Positions 1 through 11,093 of a DNA stretch of 64,000 nucleotides are shown here, one piece after another (positions within the stretch are counted from its first letter, which is position 1; the number at the start of each line of letters is the position of its first letter). The notes under the pieces were generated by a model. The model saw only the letters and a list, made by a program, of their open reading frames with translations, was not told the DNA's origin and ran no database searches. The stretch is from Anthoceros angustus. Its lineage: Eukaryota; Streptophyta; Anthocerotopsida; Anthocerotales; Anthocerotaceae. Made by a program: the position numbers and the translations under genes. The stretch is from NCBI GenBank assembly GCA_010909165.1, contig MU008165.1, positions 1,922,001 through 1,986,000 of the forward strand, read 5' to 3'.

Positions 1-1052
1 GCTTCATGCTCACGATAGAATTGGGTTTTACCCGCTTGGATCCGATAGTCTGTACATATTGTGGGATGGAGATGACTTTCTTATTATATCCGCTTTATGT
101 GACGACAACTTCCTTTTCAAGATTTCTTGGTGTTGATGGCCGAATCAAAAGTGTTCTTTTATCTCGCTTTGACATGACCGACCTTGGGCAACTTTGTTTT
201 CTCTTGGTGTTCAGCCCAGCTTTCTCAAGATAGGCATACAGCTTGAGTTGCATCAAGAGCACGTCACTCGGCTACTTGGTTCAACATGGCCGAGGCACGC
301 CCGTGTCAACACCTATGTCAACAAGTGAGAAGCTATCCAGGAACATTGCCCAACTACACGGAAGAGAAGGACTTGATGGCCACTCGCCCATATAGGCGTG
401 GTATAGTCTTCTATATCTAGCATCTTGGACAAGGTTGGATATATCCGGTGTAAGCAATGTTTCTCAATTTTAGAGAACCCGGAGAGGTGCACGGGGCAGC
501 TTAAGAGAATATTCCGTTATCTTAAGGGAACTCCTCGTTTAGGCTCAAGTATACCAAGTCTTTGGATTGGAGCTAGTTGGTTTTTGCGATGGATTGGGCT
601 GGTGATCCGGATTCAAGAAGGAGCATAGTAGCTTATTGTAACTGTTGGGTGGCTCGGTGGTATCTGGTCTAGCAAGAAGCTTACGACCATTTGTCTATCA
701 TCCACTAAGCTATGGAGCACGCTCAAGCTGCCCGTGAAGTCATTTGGTTACGTTCCTTTCTACGTGGTCTTCAGTTGACCGAGCTACAAGGTTGTGGTGT
801 GACAACCAATCGGCTATAGCACTTACAAAGAACCCGGTTTTTCACGCCCGCTCCAAGCATATCGAGATTACACATCATTTTATTAGACAAGCTTATGACA
901 AAGGAGAGGTAGATGTTCGATATATGCCAACAGGTGAGAATGTTGCTGATGTCCTGACAAAAGCACTTCCAAAATTGCTGCATCTGAAGCATATGGCAGC
1001 AGCAGGGATCAGCCAAATATCACCTTCCCTTGGAAAAGGGACAGCCCACTAG
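1..1052 (+). mobile_element. Degenerate Ty1/copia pol remnant (RT and RNase H)
   Basis: This is the 3' part of a copia-type polyprotein, broken by stops and frameshifts. Pieces in order are: the RT tail FDMTDLGQL near 170-200; the RT-RNase H connection around 470-545 with LKRIFRYLKGT; and the RNase H end at 780-1010 with LWCDNQSAIALTKNPVFHARSKH split over the usual catalytic region, then a DVLTKALP-like terminus. The element would have copied its RNA into cDNA, but no intact frame remains and the 5' part lies outside the window. No 3' LTR was recognised after it. The family assignment is firm and the boundaries are approximate. Confidence 0.85.
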
Positions 1053-1412
1053 TCTACTCCTCCTTGCAGCATGCTCCTAGATTTATGAAATAGCCCTTCT
1101 CCGATTTTGCCTTGGTGTGCCGGGTCGGTCATCCAAGAGACCCATGCAATGTAAGTGGCAAGGTGAGTTGAGCATGCTGGGGAGGTAGGTTAGCAGGAAG
1201 GCAGGGTGGATGAAGCTCACACGTACTTGTAAGCGCCTGACCTTCTGCATCTGGGTCGTCATACTTTCTTTTCTTCTGCTTTCCCTCTTCAGAGGGAGTC
1301 TTATCACTGCCAGTGACCTTATTAGCCCGCATCAGTATCAGCTGGTCTTCTTTGTTGAGTGCCTTCTGTGCCTCCGATGTGATTCTGTATGCATAATAGT
1401 ACTCAAGCTCTT

Positions 1413-1526
1413 CTTCCTCTTTTGGCATTGCTTTTCAAAGATAGCATCCTGGTATTGCTCCTTGGTCGTCTTCCTCTTTTGGCATTGCTTTTCAAAGATA
1501 GCATCCCGGTATTGCTCCTTGGTCTT
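1413..1526. repeat. 57-bp tandem duplication
   Basis: Two adjacent, almost identical 57-bp copies start at 1413 and 1470. The unit begins cttcctcttttggcattg. Because 57 is a multiple of three, a frame on the minus strand stays open through both copies and reads KEQYxDAIFEKQCQKRK twice. This may be a duplicated coding segment of a dead gene. Confidence 0.8.
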
Positions 1527-4500
1527 CCTTCAAGGACACTACACTTGGAGTGTCATAAGGTCGAGCCTTGTCACCAGCAGTTCCGTGTCTCGACATACCT
1601 TGTTGTAATCCTTCGGTCACTGCTGTGCTTTTGGGCGTTGATGTCCAGGAGGATGTTCGCATAGAGTCATGTAGAGTCCACGCCGAGGTGAGAACTTTGA
1701 GGTGTATCCACTCCCTTCCACTGTGAATGCACTCAACGCCATTGGGAACCTTCGCCATAGGATCCTCGTGGTTAGCGGTTACAACCCAATGACCATATAC
1801 CTACTGCATATTGTGAACCAACCTGTGAGGAGCGATTAGATTGCAAATCTCAAAGCTGGAGATTTGGAGCACCATGGTATTTGTATCTGGATTTAGAGCG
1901 CAACAGGCTGGCTGGTGGACAGAGGAGCTAGGAGCGTAAGTGGTGAGTGGCGTAACAACTTGCTGGTCACGAGGAGCGGGCGGTCAAGTCCACAACTGGC
2001 AAATCATTTTGATTCCTTTTTCAGTTTTGTACTGAAACCCAAATCAGGGTTCTAAGTTTAAGACAATATTTTATTGCTTAAATACTTTCTCTTGGGCTGT
2101 TCATTGCAACCAAGAGGGAGTAATGAAATAGTTAAGTCACCTAAAGTTAGGTTGACTCTATGCTAGTGGTTTTATGAAGTTATAACCACTTACATAACTT
2201 TTGTATATATGCTTGATTTTCCCATGAACTTAATAACTGCTTTTCATTTTCGCGCTCATGTGCACACCTTGCCTTGAATGATCCACACTCGCTTTACCCC
2301 CCACTCACCATCTGAAATGATTAAAATCTGGACTTCCCGTCAGCAGATTTTGACCCATCTTCAAAACCTCAAAAACTTTGACAACCTAGATAGTGGCTCC
2401 TCCTCATGTAGTAGTGATGACTCTCCGAGCTCTCTGGCAAGCCTCTTGGCCCACCGGTGCCTTACTAACTTGTGGACCAAAAAGCTTGATACCCCCTCCC
2501 TACCTCCTTTTAGGAACCCTATCTTTACTCATTTTTAGAGTGGGAGAAGGTCTCTGTCCTCGATTTCTATACCTTTGTAGATCACCTGGTTCCAATGCAA
2601 GATTTAGGGAACGCAAGGAGGAACTCATGAACGCTACCAGAGATTTTGTGGAGGCTGGTTCTGCTGGATGCCTCGACCGTACCACTTCCATCCGGCAACA
2701 ACAACAGTTAGTTATGCTCTTGTCTCGCAGGCTGCAAGAAAGCATCAAGATAGAACTTCTGCATTTGTTCATGGACAACGTGTTCAATGTTCAATGGCAA
2801 GCAGGACCTCCGGGGGTTTTGGGTCTGGCATGCCATATGACACTAATATGAGCGCTTGGGTTTAGTATTTTATTAGTGTTAATTAATTCAATTATTTATC
2901 TTTAAGTAATTAATTAATATTAATTAAATTAAAGTAGTTATGTTAATTAATCGCTGAATAATATTGATTAAACTTGGTTAGCAATAGCTAAGTGGATAAG
3001 TACAAGTTATGTGCTTTAGGATATTCTTTGCATATTATAGTGTATTCTTAGGATATTTTGGGCATATGCTGATGCTAATAGGATATCTTAAGAATATGCC
3101 GATGCCAAGGGTTAGTATATGTAGACCCTTTCACAAAGGTTAAGCTCAGAAGTTTGTCCTCTTCTAGATATGCAATACCAGAGTGTTGTGAGGAGGCCCA
3201 AGCTATGCCTCCGAGAGTGATATGTGAGGAATTTACGTGTTGTTCTCGTGGGGAGAGTGTGTTTGTGCTACGATTAGTTTGCACCCATATTTGTATATTA
3301 GATTTGTTTTGCTTGGTTGTCTGTTGAGGAAGTGCTCATATGAATGCAAGTGCTTACCTCGTGTGACAGAATAAGCCCTAGGATAAGACCCAAAACCCGG
3401 ATTAGCCCAATGAAACTCAAGGAGTAGATTCCTCAGAGCGAGTTGGTCAACGTTGAAGTTGCTTAATTAATCCGAACCATCAAGGAGGCTAAAGAGTTCA
3501 CGCGCTCTCCCTTAGTATATGCTCTAGAAGATCTTCTCTTTGTCCAAGTGGCAGGCAAAGACAAGAAGAATTTTGTTCCTCTCAAAGGTATTCTTTCGAA
3601 CAATCTCCAGTGCCGGGTGGTTCAGTGGCTACACTCTCGGGTGTGTCGCCTCACCATGGCCACACTTCACCACACAATGAATGACCCTAATGGGATAGAG
3701 CCCTCTCAACGAGGTCGATTAGTTCTTTAAATAGTTCCTCTTTCCGTTGTATAGAGTTGACCTAAGCTCTCCTTCCCATTCTGGAAACCTTTGTAAATCG
3801 TTAATATAATGCTCTAGTTTATCACGAAAAGAAAATCCTGTGCACGACGCCATGGCCTTGGTGTTCAATAAATGCTAAAGGAAGCTTGGGGAGCATAAAT
3901 TTTTCTAAACCACATGAAACGATAAAGGACAGCGTCTTGGTAATTGTGAAGAAGAGCCCACAGTAAAATTTTTTTTCTAGAATTACTTATCATAAAAGAA
4001 TAATTTATTACAGAAAATAGATCAAAACTTGCTTAGGTGCTCTGGGGTTTACATTTATCTTCAATGGTGTCAAATTTTAATCACCAATGGGCCCGTGCCT
4101 GTATGAAGAGGAAAAGGAGTAGCCACAACATCTTTGAAACTTGGTCTAAACAAAAGCACATTAACGGCTCGGATAATTATCAATTGAAAAAATGATCAAT
4201 TGCTCTCTATGTAGGCTGAAATTAAAAGCCATTTAATTTTGCAGCCTACAAAGGCTGCAAACAATGAAAGGAGGAGAAGAAAGGTGTTTGATGTATGGAT
4301 GCTATTCATGGATTGAATCAGAAATGCATTCAGCAAAATAGATGTTTTGACTGAGGCTAGTCATGTTATCATCCTTACTAAGAAAAAAAATTTGGTGAAG
4401 CATTTTTCAACGCTTATAGTAGTATGTGGACTACAAAAAGCATTTTAAAAGCCTGTGACAATTGGTTTTGTTTGCGTACTTCCATTTGCGTACCTTTCCC

Positions 4501-5571
4501 AATGAAGAAGGCTCTAATCTCTCTTTGATCTCACATTGAGTTTCGCAATTTCTTGAATATGCTTGGCAAAACTACAACAAAAATAATGCATTAGGGCGTG
4601 AATTGGAAGGCACAAATCTGGTGATGTTATGACGATCCCGGATGGTGGAGGAGCTGCCTAAAAACCTTGTGCACATAGACATCTTAAACCATGCCAGATC
4701 CTCTAGTCACGTGGAAATGTTGTTAAGTAGGGCTAGGATTACGCCACAGGGTTGCTACTGTGCAAGATGACCATCTCTCCCGCCTCCTACATGTACCTTT
4801 TGGATAGTAGCACGTTGCCGCCCTCTGACGCCGCTGGGCATGTTTATGGATGCCATGGCGTGCTGGTTCAAGTTGGTGCTAGTGAAAGAGAAGCGATGGT
4901 GTCACATGGATAAACCCAATCATCTCAATTCATGTCAATTCCGCAATCAGGAGTTGGAGTGTGACTACCCACACCTGGCAAGTAAGTGCAATACCAAGAC
5001 CTTCAACTTCACCGGTCAAAGGGAATATACATGACACCTGCGGACACTAGCAAAGCTATCTAGCAGTGTGTGTGTCATAAGCACAACACAGTCTGACTTA
5101 TGTACTCTAATTGTGAGGCTATTCACCTAACCTCTTAGGCTCTTGCCTTCTATCTACTTGACCCTTGGCCTTCTGTCTTATAACTATCTAGTCAGCTGGA
5201 GTAGCATATGATTGAATCTCTAACCCTCCCCTTTCAAGGGAAGGCTGCTTCACAAATCAAGCTTCAAACAAATTTGCGCCTCCTGTGCCTTACAATTACG
5301 ATACTATATAATTATGGACCATCAAATATCTAGGATAATAACACCCCTTTCTTCCGAGGCAAGCAAGCACACGGTTAAGAGCAACAACACCCACATCAGA
5401 CTCCAACACTAGGCCTCCAGTATCCTGCTGTCCTTCCAGAGACGACTCGCAGACAAACACCTCTGCTGCTGCTCTTTACTGTAGCAAGAGTTCAACATGA
5501 GTACATAAGAAATAAGAGACAAGCTCCCCATCTTTGCCTCAGCTAGGTACTTAGCTATGTCACCTCGATCT

Positions 5572-5659
5572 CCTCCTCAAAGCTCTCCTTTGGACTCACA
5601 CTCATACTGTGAGAGCCTCCTCAAAGCTCTCCTTTGGTCTCACGTTCACACTCTAGGCA
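5572..5659. repeat. Imperfect tandem repeat, period 44
   Basis: Two copies of a unit starting cctcctcaaagctctccttt begin at 5572 and 5616. They differ at a few positions in the second half. No coding role is visible. Confidence 0.7.
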
Positions 5660-5826
5660 CCCACAGCCTAAGTCAAGGCACCCCATCCTATTCAACAAAG
5701 AGTGTAGCACAAGTGCTAAAGAAAAGCTGTACAGCTAGCCTCACCCTTGAATAAGGAGGCTTACTTCATCCCCAAGTACCCACCTAAAACAGACTAGCTT
5801 TCTTAAGGCTTAAACAAAGCCTCACT

Positions 5827-5892
5827 ATCACTAACCTCATTTCTTACTAACTTAGATGTATCACTAACCTCATCCCTTACTAACTTAGATCT
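5827..5892. repeat. 33-bp tandem duplication
   Basis: Two copies of atcactaacctcatNN followed by cttactaacttagat start at 5827 and 5860. A related degenerate repeat of agataactatg follows at about 5960-6000. Confidence 0.75.
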
Positions 5893-6246
5893 AGGGCTGG
5901 CATGTATCTCACCAGCATGCATGGCTCTATCCTACTACATCACACAAGTACAAACCATAAGATAACTATGTGCATATTACAGACCACAAGATAACTATGA
6001 ACATATGCAGACCATAATTAAGGTCAACACCACAGTACAACATGTAAGCCACCTGGCCCAGAGCGATTCAAGCAAGCACCCCCATCCCCAAGACCCCACA
6101 AGGGGCCAAGATGCTCCATAATTTCAGGTCAATGGGAAGCTGAATTAAAATATTGATCCTAAACTATACAATGACGTATCCCATTAAGTAAAGAGTTCCG
6201 TGGCCTACCGTTAAATTAAAAAACAGATAAATTAATGATTCTGGTT

Positions 6247-8902
6247 CTATAATATGATCTCTTTCTGCACACTCTGGTTCAAAAGCTTGTGGGGCAACAC
6301 AATGCTGTTGACTACTACCACCTCATCTTCAACGGTGACGTCCTCGCCTAAAGAGGTGAAAAATTTCAGCAGTGACGGTAGCAAGTCAAAAGCTATGGAG
6401 CATTCAAGATAAGCAACTCACCCAAAATTGTGATCCCGAGCTTGCTCGTGTAATCGCCTTCCCCCTGCAGGAGTCAATGATAACGTGATGGATCGGGCAA
6501 ATACACAAAAGGAAAAGTCTCGAGGGCTAACAAGATGCAAGCGTGGAGAAGGGCCCGAACTTGCCTGCACTCGCGACCAGCGCCCAATAGAAGACTTCCA
6601 ACCAACGATGGCATGCATCACAATGGCATGCTCCTGTAATCCACAGATTGTTAGGGTAGAACTCAAAAATTGCCAACATGACATAGTGAGCACACTACCG
6701 TGGGTGGAATCTTATGGTACCCACCTTAACCTCGACTTCGTCCAAAACGATGCAGCTCACTAATCTTACTCCTGGACCGATTCGCACATTTGCAGAGATG
6801 GACACATTCGGTCCAATCTGATGAAAACAGTATTGTTAGATTGAGTGGAGAGATATCACGAGAAGCTGCCTACGGGAGCCCACTGGAAGAGACCGAACCT
6901 AAGGGACAGACTTACTTTTGAAGTCGGATGAACTTTTGCGGATGGATGAACATATACGTCTCCAACTATTGTTGCACCATCATTTTTGGCCAAGAGCTCA
7001 GGTGTGTCACGTCGATATTGGGCCAAGTAAAGGGAAGAACACTTCAAGGACATGCTGATACGAAGAAAGCAATTGCCTCAGAGTTAGAGGGAAGCAAACA
7101 GAAGTTAAACCTCAATCACAATCATGTGGGAGGTGAAGTTTACCCCGGGGTCTTGATCTGCTCCCAAAAATCCGGTGTTTGGAAAGTGAAGAGTTTTCCT
7201 TTGCCAGCTAGTGGCGTCAAGATGTCCTGGTCAAGCCTTATAAATCCTGTGGGAATCGTCCTGCATTGGGAACATTCAGCAGATCCCTAGTCATGTTGGC
7301 GAAAAGCCTTGATCCATTTGCGAATCATTTTCCGCACTTACTTCGTGGCAGATTGGAGAGCCTCAAAACTAGACACACGTTGCAGAGTTGCTGCATGGAC
7401 AGAGGAAGAGAATGATCAGAAATCCTGCAGCTTCAAATGCAATTCGACATCAGGTGTGCACTAACCTCTGGTCTTGCGAGAGCTCTCCACCTCACTTATA
7501 GCCATGAAGATGTCAGGGGTAAATATGTATACCCCACAATTAATGTAGTCACTCACCTACAATAGTACCAACAAGTTGTCGTCACGGTTTTGTAGCTAAA
7601 TGGACAACAACAGGAAAGGGACCTCCCGAACCTGAGCCTTACATGAGTCTCTGGTTTCTCTGTGTAGTGAAGGAGCTCCCCAGTCTCAGGATCGGCAACT
7701 AGCTCCCCAAAATCTTTTGCTATATCCGCTGACACCTGCAAAGGATTGATTTAGTCGACAGGGAAGAGTACAGGGTAAATACGACTATCATCAAGTGCAA
7801 AACATGCCACAAGCAGGCACTCATCTCAACCTTGAGCTAAGAAAAACACGCTACTAACCTTCTTTATCAATAAAGTGCCCATGCCCCCATGTTTCTTGTG
7901 TGCCACTGTTGAAAAAGCCGTGCTGATTAGACGTGCTACAACGTCACATCACATATCTACGCCAATGTTTAAAAATGACCTATCTGGGCTAACCCACAAA
8001 GACATACCAAGCAAGTCTGCCAGGGGAAAACTGCAGCAGACGTCACAATTCAGAACAATGATGTGCTCCTGCACAGCATAACCGAGTCTTCAGGCAAGCT
8101 GCAATAAACTGCTTCCACCACAAACTTGAGTAGGCTCATTACAGAAGGTAACGACGGTACACCCTCGCAAGAATGAAAGCTTACGGGATCGTCTTCCAAG
8201 ATGAGGTCTTTGAATTTGTACAGACCACCTGCTGAGCCATCTGGTTTATCCTCACGCAAATACCTGAAGCCAAACGCATAACTCTTAGAGCACATTAAGC
8301 GTGCAAACAAAGCAAAATATATGCAGAGTTTCCCACTGTGTTCAATCACCTTACTGGTAGCCGCAGCTCATTGGAAAGAGCTGAGACATACTGTGCAAAC
8401 TCCTTCTCCTCGTAGAACCCTAAGAGGAAAACGTGTACCAAGTTGGGGATCTGAAAGGAGGAGAACACAGTAAGCGCTCTGCCAGTTCAACACTCTCCCC
8501 AACGAACATTGAGATTGTTACTGAGAAAAACATACGTTTTTGCACGCAAGCACGGGGTGGTGCACCATCGGTCGACCAGCAAGCGGAAAAAGCGGTTTGG
8601 CGAGGTTGAGAGAAAGGGGTCGAAACCGTGTGCCTGCACAAAGCAGAAAGACGGATCCTGCCTCTGAAAAAATCTAGCTGGAGAACAGCACGGCAAGGGA
8701 CATTGGCAAATTTCCGCCACAGGTTTGCCCCCCAGTATTTGACCACAGATGTGCATTAGAAGATGAAATCAAAGCCCAAGCTCAATGCTGAAATCAACCA
8801 ATTGTCAACAGAAGCCTGCTGCAATACCAATCCTCTCATCGCACCTTTAGTAGGTCCCCCGATCATGATGACAGCAACCGCCTTTCCACTACTGTGCACC
8901 AT
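6247..8902 (-). CDS. KJC: GDP-mannose pyrophosphorylase-like protein, KONJAC/GMPPA type
   Basis: The gene encodes a 412-residue protein of the GMPPA/KONJAC family, which in plants stimulates the GDP-mannose pyrophosphorylase that feeds glucomannan and ascorbate synthesis in the cytosol. Fifteen exons (upper-lower): 8902-8845, 8633-8536, 8450-8350, 8263-8185, 8068-8008, 7905-7859, 7735-7643, 7556-7466, 7390-7342, 7260-7144, 7054-6916, 6817-6725, 6633-6565, 6464-6422, 6347-6247. All phases agree. The N-terminal nucleotidyltransferase domain shows [15 protein letters not shown] (about residues 15-29), [11 protein letters not shown] and [20 protein letters not shown]. The C-terminal left-handed beta-helix has [30 protein letters not shown] and [17 protein letters not shown], ending in [10 protein letters not shown]. 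Length matches plant homologues (about 415 aa). Intron 13 uses a GC-AG donor. Role is by homology; catalytic activity itself is usually attributed to the partner subunit. Confidence 0.96.
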
Positions 8903-9592
8903 TGTTTCATAAGAGGTTGCCTCCAAACAAGAATATTTCTCTAGATCTGAAGCTCCAAAACCCAGAATCGAAAGCCCGTCACAGGATTGAGTCCTCCGAT
9001 CACCCAAAAATCGACACCCGAGCTCCTGCAACCTCACACGCCGACGCCACCGAGCTGATGCACAGGATGGATCTCTACTCGCAGCTGGAGGACATTCTCC
9101 TGCAGATCTCCATAGTGGAGGAAACCGAAGTCTTAAACAAGTGTCGACAAGCCACAGATCTGTTCAGCCCTGCTCCCCCACGCCAGGTGCTGTCGTCACG
9201 CCCGGAAGTCCGGATCCCACCTGGGCGTTAAATTTTTAAACCCTGGGCATATCAATCGTGCTTACAACTCTTTGCTCGATTCCAGGAAGTCTGCCCGAAG
9301 ATGGACGGCGTGCCGGGTGCTGATCCGATCCTCCGTCCGGCTTGAGTGCCGTTCCAACCCGAGTTGGGCACAGACTCATCCCTGGTTTGAACTCGGAGTC
9401 AGAAACTTGTCCTTGCTCGCCTGCTCTCCTTGGAGCCTTGCAGAGCCTGGGACAAGGAACAGCAATCATGGGCAACGTTCGGATCGTGGGCCTTGTTTGC
9501 TTCCTTGCACTCTCTCAAGTGTCTGCGTGCTGTCGGCAACATCCATGGCTCGGCATCCGGTTGGGAGCAAAGTTGATGAAGGAAGGATTAGG
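8903..9592. other. Intergenic: 5' flank of KJC-like gene and 3' flank of L2HGDH
   Basis: Both neighbours lie on the minus strand, so this stretch should hold the L2HGDH 3' UTR and the KJC promoter and 5' UTR. An open frame continues upstream of the chosen KJC ATG to about 9037, but it has no family-like sequence and is read as 5' UTR. No RNA gene or repeat was seen. Confidence 0.5.
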
Positions 9593-10867
9593 TCACTGGA
9601 GAAGTTGAGCTACAGTCCTTGCCATGGCCAAGGACGAGGTCAGGCCCGGAGACTCGATGCCAAAAAGTTGAACCAACCCAGGAATTTTGTGCACATCGGA
9701 AGCCTGCACCACGAAATCCGAAGCTCCCTGCCCGGGCCCGGAGAGCTTGGGCCGGATGCCGGCGTAGTCAGGAACCAAGCAATTGTTGGGCAGAGCTGGG
9801 TAGTATTTCCTGATCTCACCGTAGAATCTTTCCGCTCTGGAGGAATCAACAGAGTAATCAAACTGCTCGATGTTGCCAGCATCGTCGGGAGGGGTGGGAA
9901 GCCACTCCACATCAGGTCCAAACCTTGTCTGCCCAGCCATGTCCATGGTGACATGCACTCCGATCCCGCCTTCTTCAGGGACCGGGTAGATGAGCCGAGA
10001 GAAGGGAGGTCTTCCCGCTCCTGACAGGCTGAAGTAGCATCCTCGAGCGTAATGGCGGCCCGGGATGGAATCAGGAGGGACTCCCTGCATGGCCTTGGCC
10101 AGGGATTGTGCATGCAAGCCTGCAGAATTGATGACAGTCCTGGCAGACAGCGTGAAGTGCGGGCAGGATGATGGGGAGGAGAGCTTGAGCGCTAGGGTAT
10201 CGCACACCCGCAGCAGGATCCCCTCCGAACTGGCCTTGCCTCCCACAACAGCACAATTCAGAGCGATGGAAGCTCCTAGGCGTTCAGCATCTCCCTGGAG
10301 GGCCAGCATCAGGGCGTGGCTGTCAACAATCCCGGTGTTGGGTGACCACAGGGCCTGGATGCAACGGAGCTCAGGTTCCATGTTCGTGGCAGCCGAGGGA
10401 CCCACCATCTCCAGGCCCGCCGCCCCGTTCTGCTGCCCCGTCCTGAGCAGTCTCTCCAGGACCTGGACTTGCTCCTGGGATGTTGCAACAATCAGCTTGC
10501 CGAGGCGCTTGTGCGGAACTCCATGCTCTTGGCAGTAGGCGTACATGGCCTGGCTTCCTTCCACACACAGTCTGGCCTTGAGGGAGCCTGGAGGGTAGTA
10601 TATCCCGGCATGGATGACCTCACTGCTGCGGGAGCTGGTGCCGGTGCCGATGCTCGGGGCTGCTTCCAGCACTAGGACGTCCCTGCCTCGCATGGCCATG
10701 AGGCGGCCCACAGCCAAGCCCACAACTCCAGCTCCCACCACTACACAGTCTGCTTTCTCCGTGCCTCCACTACTACAGAAGCTCGCGGCTGTTCCATGCC
10801 TGCTTCTCAATTCAGTCCTCCTCATCAGCTGCCATGCAGCAGCCGGCAGGGAAGTTTTGCTGCCCAT
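9593..10867 (-). CDS. L2HGDH: L-2-hydroxyglutarate dehydrogenase, mitochondrial, intronless
   Basis: This 424-residue FAD-dependent oxidoreductase of the DAO/L2HGDH family oxidises the metabolic by-product L-2-hydroxyglutarate to 2-oxoglutarate in mitochondria. The frame stays open upstream to about 11053 but holds no earlier ATG, so the start is the ATG at 10867. Residues 1-35 are rich in Arg, Ser and Ala with almost no acidic residues, typical of a mitochondrial presequence. The FAD dinucleotide motif GAGVVG is at about 45-50, followed by a helix and the acidic VLVLEA. Further family features are SRSSEVIHAGIYYPPGSLKA, TGIVDSHAL, a central NSAGLHAQSLA segment and a C-terminal IGIRP-type motif (YAGIRPKLSG). 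There is no intron, whereas flanking genes have 9-15 exons. The upstream PLC-like gene ends only about 230 bp from this ATG. Confidence 0.95.
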   Translation of the reverse strand: MGSKTSLPAAAWQLMRRTELRSRHGTAASFCSSGGTEKADCVVVGAGVVGLAVGRLMAMRGRDVLVLEAAPSIGTGTSSRSSEVIHAGIYYPPGSLKARLCVEGSQAMYAYCQEHGVPHKRLGKLIVATSQEQVQVLERLLRTGQQNGAAGLEMVGPSAATNMEPELRCIQALWSPNTGIVDSHALMLALQGDAERLGASIALNCAVVGGKASSEGILLRVCDTLALKLSSPSSCPHFTLSARTVINSAGLHAQSLAKAMQGVPPDSIPGRHYARGCYFSLSGAGRPPFSRLIYPVPEEGGIGVHVTMDMAGQTRFGPDVEWLPTPPDDAGNIEQFDYSVDSSRAERFYGEIRKYYPALPNNCLVPDYAGIRPKLSGPGQGASDFVVQASDVHKIPGLVQLFGIESPGLTSSLAMARTVAQLLQ

Positions 10868-11093
10868 GATCAATTGGACTGTAAATGTGCCTGCCCTTGC
10901 TCTTGTAAGAGCCTCGTGAGCCTGCAGATTTGCAGTCGCAGATTCTTTTAGGACCTGGCGGAAAAAGTAATGTGGAATGCATGGTCTTGGGAAGGTGCTG
11001 TGATGCTGTTTATATGCAGGACGGAGGAACAGTGCCCTTTTTTTGCGCTTCACTGCATTGCGAGGATGCGAGTTTCTTGTCTACCTCACGATG

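Larger units (their letters stand above)
1053..6246. other. Gene-poor repeat-derived stretch
   Basis: No gene can be supported here. The stretch is AT-rich with scattered short frames that show no conserved domain. It contains several short tandem duplications (listed separately) and a TTAATTAA-rich tract at 2865-2965. On the minus strand, 1129-1428 gives a charged peptide (EEEELEYYYAYRITSEAQ, later KQKKRKYDDPD) that could be a remnant of a coding exon; I do not recognise it. The rest is probably decayed transposon DNA plus the 3' flank of the KJC-like gene. Confidence 0.5.

Noticed and set aside
3120-3370. LTR-like stretch
   Set aside because: It reads like an LTR end, but no second copy, target duplication or primer-binding site was found.
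9272-10024. Plus-strand frame of 250 codons
   Set aside because: It is antisense to the well-supported L2HGDH coding sequence and shows no domain.
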